From positions 1-64,000 of the forward strand of contig JAKIVX010000007.1 of the NCBI GenBank assembly GCA_022750335.1: a DNA stretch of 64,000 nucleotides. The letters run 5' to 3'. The DNA comes from Thermoplasmata archaeon (GTDB lineage Archaea; Thermoplasmatota; Thermoplasmata; Lutacidiplasmatales; UBA184). Position 1 is the first letter of the stretch; each line of letters begins with the position of its first letter. Under the pieces are notes generated by a model that saw nothing but the letters and a program-made list of their open reading frames with translations, did not search any database and was not told the origin of the DNA. Shown here piece by piece: positions 56,897-64,000 of the stretch. Made by a program: the position numbers and the translations under genes.

Positions 56897-58360
56897 ATGT
56901 CTCCTACGAAGAAAACAGCGAGTGCGAGCGACGGGACAGCGATCCTGGCGCGACTGAGGGCCGACAAGGTCCGGTGGGTTCAGCTGTTCTACACGGACGT
57001 GTTCGGAGGATACAACCAGGTGGACGTCCCGCTCGCCACGCTGGACGCCGACTCGTTCACCTCGGGCGTACCCAAGCTCGACGGCTCCTCGGTCCGCGGG
57101 TTCCGGGAGATCTACGAGTCGGACATGCTGCTGGTCCCCGACCCTCGTACCCTCGCCACCATCCCGTGGAACCCGGAGGCGGGCGGGACGGTCCGGTTCA
57201 TCTGCGATGTCCGGATCGGCGGGTCCTACGAACCGTACGACCACGACCCGAGGGGCGTGGCCCGGAGGGCGGAGCAGGTCCTGGCGGACGCCGGGTACGA
57301 CCAGTCGTACTGGGGGCCCGAGATCGAATACTTCATCTTCGACTCCATCGAGCTCGTCCCCTCGGCGCAGGGCGTCCGGGACCCGTGGGCCGGGGCCGGC
57401 TACCTGCTCCACCAGTCCGAGGCTCCGTGGGAGAGCGGACCCCAGGGCAACACGATCCGCTTCAAGGAGGGGTACCACCGCACTCCCCCGTACGACTCGA
57501 CGGTCGGGATGCGCGCGGAGATGTCGAACATCCTCACCGACGACTTCCACCTACGGATGGACGCTCACCACCACGAGGTCGCCACGGCGGCGCAGGCTGA
57601 GATCAACATCCACTACGACGAGCTGGTCCCGACCGCGGACCACGTCCAGGACATCCGCTACGTGATCAAGAACGTGGCCCACCGCCACGGCAAGGTCGGC
57701 TGTCTCATGCCGAAGCCGATCTACGGCGACAACGCGATCGGCATGCACACGAACCAATCGATCTGGTCGAAGGGCAAGAACGCCTTCTACGATGGGAACG
57801 ACAAGTACGCGGAGGTTAGCCAGACGTGCCGGTACTATGTCGGCGGGTTGCTCGCGCACTCCCGCGCCCTCTGCGCGATCACGAATCCGATCACGAACTC
57901 TTACCGAAGGCTCGTGCCGGGGTACGAGGCGCCCGTCTTCATCGCGTGGAGCCGGGCGAACCGCTCGGCCAGCGTCCGCATCCCGTTCTACCTCAAGGGG
58001 CGTCCCGAGGTGAAGCGGATTGAGTATCGGACGCCGGACTCCGCGGCCAACATCTACCTCACGGAAGCGGCGCTGGCGCTCGCAGGCCTCGACGGGATCA
58101 AGCGGAAGACCGAGCCCCCCGCCCCCGTTGACGAGAACATCTACAAGCTCACACCGGCGCAGCGCCGAAAGCTCGAGATCCGCGAGCTACCCGGTTCGCT
58201 CGGCGAGGCGCTCGACTGCATCGAGTCCGACCGCGCGTTCCTTAAGCCCGCGTTCGCCGACTCGCTCGTCGACACCTACATCGAGTTGAAGCGAGAGGAA
58301 CAGCTCGAACTGAACCTGCGGCCCCACCCCTACGAATTCTACCGGTACTTCGATGTCTAG
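56897..58360 (+). CDS. glnA: Glutamine synthetase
   Basis: 487 residues, type I GS fold. The N-terminal beta-grasp domain contains WVQLFYTDVFGGYNQVDVPL. Metal-binding glutamates are in WGPEIEYFIF and ATAAQAEINIHYDEL, the substrate Glu/His region in IGMHTNQSIWSKGKN, the ATP site in NPITNSYRRLVPGYEAP and the Arg/Glu region in RIEYRTPDSAANIYL. The adenylylation loop Tyr segment is not evident, as expected for archaeal GS. ATP-dependent ammonium assimilation. It is divergent from Lrp with an operator between them. Confidence 0.96.
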   Translation: MSPTKKTASASDGTAILARLRADKVRWVQLFYTDVFGGYNQVDVPLATLDADSFTSGVPKLDGSSVRGFREIYESDMLLVPDPRTLATIPWNPEAGGTVRFICDVRIGGSYEPYDHDPRGVARRAEQVLADAGYDQSYWGPEIEYFIFDSIELVPSAQGVRDPWAGAGYLLHQSEAPWESGPQGNTIRFKEGYHRTPPYDSTVGMRAEMSNILTDDFHLRMDAHHHEVATAAQAEINIHYDELVPTADHVQDIRYVIKNVAHRHGKVGCLMPKPIYGDNAIGMHTNQSIWSKGKNAFYDGNDKYAEVSQTCRYYVGGLLAHSRALCAITNPITNSYRRLVPGYEAPVFIAWSRANRSASVRIPFYLKGRPEVKRIEYRTPDSAANIYLTEAALALAGLDGIKRKTEPPAPVDENIYKLTPAQRRKLEIRELPGSLGEALDCIESDRAFLKPAFADSLVDTYIELKREEQLELNLRPHPYEFYRYFDV

Positions 58361-58428
58361 GTGAGCCCTACGTCAAACCGGTGGGCCGGCGCTTTGACGG
58401 TGCCCGGCCCTCCCCCGACCCAGGGTCC

Positions 58429-59985
58429 ATGACGGACGCCCATCGGTTCACGGGAGGGCGGGTCTTTACCGGTCACCGGTTCGTCGACGCCCTGCTCATC
58501 GAGAACGGACGGGTCGTCGCGGTCGGCAGCGAGGAGGAGGTCGCCCGGGCCGCGCCGGTCGGGTGCGAGGTGGAAAACCTTGCGGGGGGCCTCGTCATCC
58601 CCGGCCTCGTCGACGCGCACCTGCACATCGCCGAGACGACCCGGGCCGAGCACGGGATGCCGGTCGATGGCTTGGCCTCGCACCACGAGTTGGTCGAACG
58701 ACTCCGCCGGTGGGCCGAGGTCCATCCGAGCGGACCGATCGTCGGGCGCGGGTGGTCCGTCGAGGAGTTCGTGGAACGGCAGGAGCCTACCCGCCAGGTC
58801 CTGGAGGCTGCCGTCTCCGACCGACCAGTGATCCTCTACCACGTCAGCGGCCACGCCGCCGTGGTGAACGGTCCGGCCCTGGCGGCGGCCGGGTACACGG
58901 ACCGCTCCCCCGACCCGCCGGGCGGTCGGCTCGGGCGAGGGCCGGACGGTTCGCCCAACGGACTCGTCTACGAACGGGCCCTCGACCCGATCGCCCGGTT
59001 CTCGAGCGGGGCCTTTCCGTCGGACCGGGACCAGTTGGGGCGGACGCTCCAGTCGATGGCCGCGTTCGGGATCACGAGCGTCGGCACGCTCAGCACCGAC
59101 CCGGAAGAGCTAGAGGTCCTCACCTCCCTTGGCATCTCGGGCGACCTGCCCGTTCGGATACGAGCGTATGTCCGATTCTCTCGACTGGCGCTCGTGGACG
59201 TTCGGCGACCCCTTGAGGAAGAGACGAACGACCTCCTCGTCGTGCGAGGGACTAAGCAGTACACGGACGGGGCATTCGGTCCCCACACGGCCTGGCTCAC
59301 GGATCCGTACGCCGACCGCCCCGACACGTCCGGAGATTCCACCGCCTCCGGAAAGGAGATCGCCCAAGCGGTCCGGACGACCCTCGACCTCGGCCTCGTC
59401 CCGGCCCTGCACGCGATCGGGGACCGGGCCGTCGGGGTCGCGGTGAGGGCCCTGGACGGGATCGAACCCGCGCCGGGCGCCGCTCGAATCGAACATGCAT
59501 CGCTGGTCCCGCCCGCCCTCTACCCCCTCCTCGACCGGGTCCGCCCCACCCTCGTCGTCCAGCCCGGATTCGTTTGGAGCGACGGCTGGCTGGGAGAGCG
59601 ACTCGGGCCCGACCGGGCCCGCCACGCCTACCCGTTCCGGACCCTGCTCGAACGGGGCCACGCCCTAGTCGGCTCGAGCGATTCACCATTTGACGTCCTC
59701 GACCCGTGGAGGGGGTTGGCCGCGGCCGTCCACCGGACCGACCCGGGAGGCCGATCGGCCAACCCTGATCCGACCGAGAACCTCACCCCCGAGCAGGCCT
59801 TCCAGCTCTACACAGCGAACGCGGGGCCGGGCCTCGGGGAGGCGGACCTCGGCTCGCTCGAGCTGGGGAGTCGCGCCGACCTCGTCGTGCTGAAGGCCCC
59901 CGACCTTCCGCGGGCGATCGGGTGGGGGAGCTCGTGCGTCCGCTCCACGTGGATGGGCGGGGCTCGGACCTTCCTCCGGGCCTGA
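58429..59985 (+). CDS. YtcJ-type amidohydrolase
   Basis: 518 residues. The metal-binding HxH of GLVDAHLHIAE, the lysine/His region VPALHAIGDRAVG, HASLVPP and the terminal Asp in ALVGSSDSPFDVL match the amidohydrolase_3 family. The first strand is a TIM-barrel-flanking beta sandwich. Substrates of YtcJ-type members vary (N-acyl amides, cyclic ureas), so no single reaction is assigned. Start at the ATG at 58429, 68 nt after the glnA stop, suggesting possible co-transcription with glnA. Confidence 0.87.
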   Translation: MTDAHRFTGGRVFTGHRFVDALLIENGRVVAVGSEEEVARAAPVGCEVENLAGGLVIPGLVDAHLHIAETTRAEHGMPVDGLASHHELVERLRRWAEVHPSGPIVGRGWSVEEFVERQEPTRQVLEAAVSDRPVILYHVSGHAAVVNGPALAAAGYTDRSPDPPGGRLGRGPDGSPNGLVYERALDPIARFSSGAFPSDRDQLGRTLQSMAAFGITSVGTLSTDPEELEVLTSLGISGDLPVRIRAYVRFSRLALVDVRRPLEEETNDLLVVRGTKQYTDGAFGPHTAWLTDPYADRPDTSGDSTASGKEIAQAVRTTLDLGLVPALHAIGDRAVGVAVRALDGIEPAPGAARIEHASLVPPALYPLLDRVRPTLVVQPGFVWSDGWLGERLGPDRARHAYPFRTLLERGHALVGSSDSPFDVLDPWRGLAAAVHRTDPGGRSANPDPTENLTPEQAFQLYTANAGPGLGEADLGSLELGSRADLVVLKAPDLPRAIGWGSSCVRSTWMGGARTFLRA

Positions 59986-60044
59986 TTCATTATAGCCCTC
60001 TCCGGGCTCGACGGGTCGTGGCCGCTCCGACCGGACCTCCCGGC

Positions 60045-60683
60045 ATGAAGGAGTTCTCCCCGTCCATGCGGACGGACCTCATGATCGCCGATTTTAGGGC
60101 CGCCCTGCCGCCCGAGCTCTCCGTCGAGGAGAAGGAGCGTCAGCTGTACGGTTCAGCCTGGGAGGCGTACATGGAGGGCGACTATGGGTTCGCCCTGTGG
60201 CTCTGGCACGAATGCGACCGGCTCACCAACAACCTGAACGGGAACGTCCGAGAGGTGACCCGGATCCTCGGTCCGGGCCGGTACTTCGGGTTCTCTCATC
60301 GGAAGGCGATCGCGTCGGCGGTTCCGATCGAGCGGATTTACCGCCCACGCAAGGGGGACATGAGCACGCCACGGACGGACGCCTTCGTCCTTCCGCACTA
60401 CCAAGTTCTCTGTGTCTACCTCGTGAAGGCCGAGTCCGGGGACACGAAGGCCAAGGCCCTGCTCGAGATCTCCCTCGGAGAGTTGGAAGACCTCCGACGG
60501 AACGATGCCTTCCTGAAGCATTTCGAGACGTTCCGTGACCTGATGATCCGGACGAAGAACGCTCCGGCCGCTCCCACCCCCGCAGCACCTCCGCTCGTGA
60601 GCGTGCCCCCCCGGGTCCCACCGAAGGCGGCCGCCAAGGTGTCTGCCGCCTCTAAGGCTCGCCGTCCGAAAGCGGCGAAGTAG
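60045..60683 (+). CDS. Hypothetical protein with basic Ala/Pro tail
   Basis: 212 residues. The globular part (1-165) is helical, with a tetratricopeptide-like AYMEGDYGFALWLWHECDRL segment and a GPGRYFGFSHRKAIASAVPI region; the last 45 residues are Ala/Pro/Lys-rich, possibly nucleic-acid binding. I recognise no family. TATA-like CATTATAGC at about 59987 suits the ATG at 60045. ORF 59922 is an N-terminal shadow of the amidohydrolase end. Confidence 0.6.
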   Translation: MKEFSPSMRTDLMIADFRAALPPELSVEEKERQLYGSAWEAYMEGDYGFALWLWHECDRLTNNLNGNVREVTRILGPGRYFGFSHRKAIASAVPIERIYRPRKGDMSTPRTDAFVLPHYQVLCVYLVKAESGDTKAKALLEISLGELEDLRRNDAFLKHFETFRDLMIRTKNAPAAPTPAAPPLVSVPPRVPPKAAAKVSAASKARRPKAAK

Positions 60684-60702
60684 CGCCGCCCACCGAACCC
60701 TA

Positions 60703-60708
60703 CTATAT
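60703..60708 (+). promoter_or_regulatory. TATA box of the saccharopine-dehydrogenase-like gene
   Basis: CTATAT, centred about 34 nt upstream of the ATG at 60740; gives a short leader. Confidence 0.6.
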
Positions 60709-60739
60709 CCCGTCCGGATGAGGCGGACCGGGCAGGACG

Positions 60740-61930
60740 ATGCGGGCGGTCGTGGTCGGCGGCGGGGGACTCACAGGGCAGTGCTCGGTGCGGGACCTCG
60801 CGACCACCGGCAAGTTCGACACAGTAGTCGCGGCCGACCTCGACCTCGCCCTCGCCGAGCGGGCGGCTCGTGCGGCCGGTCCTCGTGCGACGGCGACCCG
60901 GTTGGACGTCCGGGACCACGCGGCGCTCGTGAAACTTCTCGAGGGTTCGGATGTCTGTGTCAACGCGGTCCAGTACGGATTCAACATCGCCGTGATGGAG
61001 GCGGCCCTCGCGGCCCGGGTCCCCTACCTCGACTTCGGGGGGCTCTTCCACATGACACGTCGCCAGCTCGCCCTCGATGAGAAGTTCCGGGCCGCGGACC
61101 TCCTCGCGATCCCCGGCTTCGGGCAGGTGCCCGGCATTTCCAACGTCCTCGCGATGGAGGCGTGCGCGGACCTGGACCATGTGGAGTCGCTCCTGATCCG
61201 GGACGGTTGGAAGGACCTCACCGTGCACGGCCCCGAGATCTCCTTCACATGGTCGCCGAGCACCTTCCTGGACGAGATGGTGATGCCGGCGGTGGTGTTC
61301 GAGCAGGGAGCCTACCACGACCACCCGGCCATGAGCGGGGCTGAGGAGTACGACTTTCCACCACCGGTCGGGCGGACCCGGGTCTATCGCACCCTCCACT
61401 CGGAACCGGCCACGCTCCCCGAAAGCCTCCGGGACAAGGGGATCCAGCACTGCGAATGGAAAGAGGGGGGGCCCGGTATCGAGGTCCTGCGGACGATGGC
61501 ACTCCTGGGCCTCGGGTCCGACCAGCCGCTGGACGTGAAGGGCCAGTCCGTCTCGCCCCGTGAATTCACCCTTGCGCTCCTGAAACGGGAGAAGCTCCTG
61601 GGGGCGCCGGAGGGCGTCGAGATCAACGACTGGGAGGTGCTCGACATCGAGGTCCGCGGGTCGATCGCCGGTCGCCCGGTGGTCCGTCACGCGATGGCCC
61701 GGTTCCCGCCGCGCCTGGACTGGCACCTGACCGCCACCGAGTATGCGGTCGGCGTCGCCGGTGCGATCGGCGCGGAGCTTCTGACCTCGGGTCAGGTGAC
61801 CGCACGCGGCGTGGTTCCGCCCGAGCGGTGCATCCCCCCCGGACCGCTCCGGGCTGCCCTCAAGGCCCGCGGGATCGAGACCGCGATCGTGCCCCCGGAA
61901 CCCCCGCTGGCCCCAGCTCGAACGAGCTGA
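60740..61930 (+). CDS. Saccharopine dehydrogenase-family oxidoreductase
   Basis: 396 residues. The N-terminal Rossmann motif AVVVGGGGLTGQCSVRDLA with ADLD and VNAVQYGFNIAVMEAALAA, then VPYLDFGGL and IPGFGQVPGISNVLAMEACA, match the saccharopine/homospermidine/carboxynorspermidine dehydrogenase family. The C-terminal catalytic domain is full length. Substrates across the family link amino acids and polyamines; none can be fixed here. The tail (about 380-396) is Pro-rich. Confidence 0.85.
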   Translation: MRAVVVGGGGLTGQCSVRDLATTGKFDTVVAADLDLALAERAARAAGPRATATRLDVRDHAALVKLLEGSDVCVNAVQYGFNIAVMEAALAARVPYLDFGGLFHMTRRQLALDEKFRAADLLAIPGFGQVPGISNVLAMEACADLDHVESLLIRDGWKDLTVHGPEISFTWSPSTFLDEMVMPAVVFEQGAYHDHPAMSGAEEYDFPPPVGRTRVYRTLHSEPATLPESLRDKGIQHCEWKEGGPGIEVLRTMALLGLGSDQPLDVKGQSVSPREFTLALLKREKLLGAPEGVEINDWEVLDIEVRGSIAGRPVVRHAMARFPPRLDWHLTATEYAVGVAGAIGAELLTSGQVTARGVVPPERCIPPGPLRAALKARGIETAIVPPEPPLAPARTS

Positions 61931-62132
61931 AATTCGCCTTCTAGTGGCTATTTTGGGTGTTCTTCGGTTGTTTGCGGGCTATCTAATGGGTATCTTTGAA
62001 GGAATAGTCGCGCACTATACTAGTTGAGTTCGGCCGCCTATGGTAGTATATTAAATTCAAACGAAATTCGGCTCGTAAGCCATCTATATATAGCGACCGC
62101 CGGCTCGTGCGGGTGCCTCAGATGTGTTATTT
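61931..62132 (+). promoter_or_regulatory. AT-rich leader/promoter block
   Basis: A conspicuously AT-rich 200-bp island in a GC-rich window, with several TATA-like words (ACTATACTA, TATATTAAA and CTATATATAG at 62084-62093). The last lies about 27 nt upstream of about 62115, near the start of the aminotransferase gene. The rest may be a regulatory region. Confidence 0.5.
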
Positions 62133-63740
62133 ATGGTGGACAAGGAAACCGCCCTGCGGAGCGACCTACCGGAGCGGGAGCTCCGCCTGGCGCTCTCCCC
62201 GACCGGGGACGCTCTAACCCCCCGGCGGGCGAATTCGGGCGACACCGACGTTCATCCGTCCCCGGCCGGACCGGAATCAGGGTCCGAGGCGCTCAAGGAG
62301 AAGAAGGAGTCCAAGGACGCGGACAAGTCCAAGGACGTCAAGGAGGCGGTCGCGGAACCCCCCGCGGAGGTGGAACCCCTCCCGATCTCGATCGCCCGCC
62401 TCGTCCCGAAGCTGAAGAAGAGCGCGAAGCTCTTCGCCGAAGGAAAGAAGCACATCCCCAACTCGTCGAGCTCCCTCATCCGAGTCGCGTCGTACGACCC
62501 GTGTCCCCCGTTCATCGCGGCGGGCAAGGGTCCCCGCATCTGGGACGAGGACGGGAACGAGTACCTCGACTTCAACTTGGGCTACGGTTGCCTCATCAAC
62601 GGGCACGCACCTCGCGAGCAGGTCAAGGCGATCCAGGAACGCGCCGAGCTCGGGCTCCACTTCGCCGCGCCGACCGCCCTCGAGATCGACGTGGCCGTCA
62701 TGTTCCAGAAGATGGTCCCGACCGCCGAGAAGGTCGCGTTCTGTTCCAACGGCTCCGACGCGACCATGAACGCGATCCGGATCGCCCGGGCCGTCACGGG
62801 CAAGGATGCGATCCTGAAGTTCGAGGGCCACTACCACGGGCAGCACGACTACGCGCTCATCAGCGCGGAGGCGCCCCCGATCGTCGCGGGGCTGGACGAG
62901 TTCCCCCGTCCGCTCCCCAACTCGGCCGGCATCCCGCCGGGCGTCACCGACTACGTGATGGTCGCCCAGTACAACTCCCTCCTCTCGTTCGAACGGATGG
63001 TCAAGCGCTACCGGGACCGCCTGGCCTGCGTGATCCTGGAGCCGATCATGGCGAACTCGGGGATCATCCCGCCCGTGCCGGACTACCTCCAGCGGCTCGT
63101 CGAGATCGCGCACCAGAACGACCTCCTGGTCATCTTCGACGAAGTGTTCACCGGCTTCCGGGTGGCGCCCGGGGGCGCCCAGGAGCTCTACGGAGTCGAA
63201 CCAGACATCTCCTGCTGGGCCAAGGCCCTCGGCGGGGGCGTGACGATCTCGGCCGTCTCGGGGAAGACCGAGTACATGGACCTCATCGCCCCCGGGCGGA
63301 TCTCCTTCGGAGGGACCTACTTCGCCAACAACATCTCCCTCGCCGGGGCGCTCGCGAACCTCAAAATGCTCCACCGAGGGGGTGAGGACCTCTACGCACG
63401 CTTCGCCCGGATGACGACCCGCCTCGAGCATGGTCTCGAGGAGGCCGCCCACGACGCGAAGATCAACGTGCTCGTCCAGTCGGTGAACGGGATGCTCCAG
63501 TTCTTCTTCACCCGCCGCAAGAAGATCCAGAACTACCGGGAATCGCTCCAGATCGACTGGAACCTCTACCTCCGGCACCACCAGCTCCTGCTGGACAAGG
63601 GGATCTACATCCACCCCGACAACTACGAGCGCCTCACCTTCTCGAGCGCGCACACCGACAAGGACATCGAGAAGTTCATCTCGGTCGCCCACGAAACCTT
63701 CGCCGAATTGAAAACGCTCCCCCGGGACTACTTCTCCTAG
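62133..63740 (+). CDS. HemL-like class III aminotransferase / aminomutase
   Basis: About 535 residues. Full-length class III PLP fold: NSSSSLIRVASYDPCPPFI, DEDGNEYLDFNLGYGCLING, FCSNGSDATMNAIRIARA, KFEGHYHGQHD, IFDEVFTGFR and the PLP Lys in WAKALGGG. The motifs are closest to glutamate-1-semialdehyde 2,1-aminomutase relatives. An added N-terminal ~85-residue Lys/Glu-rich extension is unusual. Function may be tetrapyrrole synthesis or another omega-transamination. ATG at 62133 is used (GTG at 62124 is possible). Confidence 0.87.
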   Translation: MVDKETALRSDLPERELRLALSPTGDALTPRRANSGDTDVHPSPAGPESGSEALKEKKESKDADKSKDVKEAVAEPPAEVEPLPISIARLVPKLKKSAKLFAEGKKHIPNSSSSLIRVASYDPCPPFIAAGKGPRIWDEDGNEYLDFNLGYGCLINGHAPREQVKAIQERAELGLHFAAPTALEIDVAVMFQKMVPTAEKVAFCSNGSDATMNAIRIARAVTGKDAILKFEGHYHGQHDYALISAEAPPIVAGLDEFPRPLPNSAGIPPGVTDYVMVAQYNSLLSFERMVKRYRDRLACVILEPIMANSGIIPPVPDYLQRLVEIAHQNDLLVIFDEVFTGFRVAPGGAQELYGVEPDISCWAKALGGGVTISAVSGKTEYMDLIAPGRISFGGTYFANNISLAGALANLKMLHRGGEDLYARFARMTTRLEHGLEEAAHDAKINVLVQSVNGMLQFFFTRRKKIQNYRESLQIDWNLYLRHHQLLLDKGIYIHPDNYERLTFSSAHTDKDIEKFISVAHETFAELKTLPRDYFS

Positions 63741-63772
63741 GGCGTACGCGGCCGTTCCGGGCCAAAGCGGCG

Positions 63773-63781
63773 GGTTAATAC
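63773..63781 (+). promoter_or_regulatory. TATA box of the permease gene
   Basis: GGTTAATAC, predicting a start at about 63804, 44 nt before the TTG at 63848. Confidence 0.5.
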
Positions 63782-63847
63782 CCATAAACCGTTGGGCGTC
63801 CCGATGGCGGCGTCGGCGGGAGTGCCGGCCACCTAGCGGAGGTTGGG

Positions 63848-64000
63848 TTGGGCCGGAGTCCGAGCGACCTGATCATCTTCGTGCTCAAGCGCCTCGTCCA
63901 GCTGATCCCCGTGCTGTTCGGGGTCATCGTCCTGACCTTTTTCTTCACCCATCTCGACGCCGGCAACATCTGCAACGCCTGGTACCCGCACGCCGGCGCC
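63848..64000 (+). CDS. DppB/OppB-type ABC permease, N-terminus (cut by window end)
   Basis: 51 residues are visible: a basic N-terminus, LKRLVQLIPVLFGVIVLTFF as TM1, and THLDAGN after it. This is the invariant start of peptide/opine ABC transporter permeases of the DppB type (usually LIPGDP after TM1). TTG start with a GGAGG ribosome-binding site 5-9 nt upstream. The rest of the operon lies beyond the window. Confidence 0.85.
   Translation, partial: MGRSPSDLIIFVLKRLVQLIPVLFGVIVLTFFFTHLDAGNICNAWYPHAGA

Noticed and set aside
1-64000. CRISPR arrays, insertion sequences, replication origin
   Set aside because: No regularly spaced repeats, transposase motifs or Orc1/Cdc6 with origin repeats are visible in the window.

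Overview
The window is GC-rich archaeal chromosome. Archaeal signatures include TATA boxes about 27 nt upstream of start codons (many transcripts appear leaderless), an SRP 7S RNA fragment, ThpR, a HerA/TraG-type ATPase, a PhoU regulator with an AbrB-type N-terminus, DUF7521/wHTH and Bat-type (HTH-10) regulators, and giant secreted proteins built from 'FTESGLP.G..W.V' repeats. The protein set, including a GH15 glucoamylase/trehalase and the ESGLP surface proteins, most resembles a high-GC Thermoplasmatota lineage such as the soil Lutacidiplasmatales-like group. That placement is inferred from protein flavour, not from a search.

Layout. 0-14 kb: 3' part of SRP RNA, a nucleotidyltransferase, a 4HBT thioesterase divergent from glyA, a large surface protein, alkA, and an operon of a small protein, a HerA-like ATPase and ThpR. 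A 730-bp non-coding stretch with a strong composite hairpin follows, then an HxlR regulator and an aldo/keto reductase. 14-29 kb: a beta-propeller surface protein, an amine-dehydrogenase-like operon (HcnB/SoxA-type, SoxB-type and a motif-degenerate glycerate-2-kinase relative), a PhoU regulator, a Fur-C-domain protein with a metal-ligand-less Fe-ADH relative, another surface protein, a wHTH/DUF7521 pair, a secreted lactonase-like propeller and a methyltransferase. 29-38 kb: many small zinc-finger, zinc-ribbon and membrane proteins, an MscS channel, an HxlR regulator and a PAS histidine kinase with two stand-alone receivers. 38-43.5 kb: a likely osmolyte cluster (TreT-like glycosyltransferase, MscS, HAD phosphatase, GH15).

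43.7-53.7 kb is the most unusual part: about 10 kb bounded by two direct copies of a 1.1-kb segment. Each copy starts exactly at the 3' end of a tRNA-Leu(CAG) gene and runs into a metallopeptidase gene. The left copy is decayed (T-stem mismatch in the tRNA, frameshift and truncation in the peptidase). The right copy is intact and sits beside a RelE-type toxin-antitoxin pair and a tRNA-like remnant. Between the copies lie a C2H2 protein, an adenylate cyclase-TPR protein, SRPBCC, thioesterase, GyrI-like and Bat-type proteins, an O-methyltransferase, a dual-specificity phosphatase and a 3-hydroxyisobutyrate-dehydrogenase-like enzyme. This looks like an integrated or duplicated, potentially excisable unit.

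55-64 kb is metabolic: an LsrF/DhnA-type aldolase, an Lrp regulator divergent from glnA with a perfect palindrome on the glnA promoter, a YtcJ-type amidohydrolase, a saccharopine-dehydrogenase-like enzyme, a HemL-like class III aminotransferase and the start of a DppB-type permease. Five convergent gene pairs in the window end on one shared 4-nt sequence (CTAG or TTAG).
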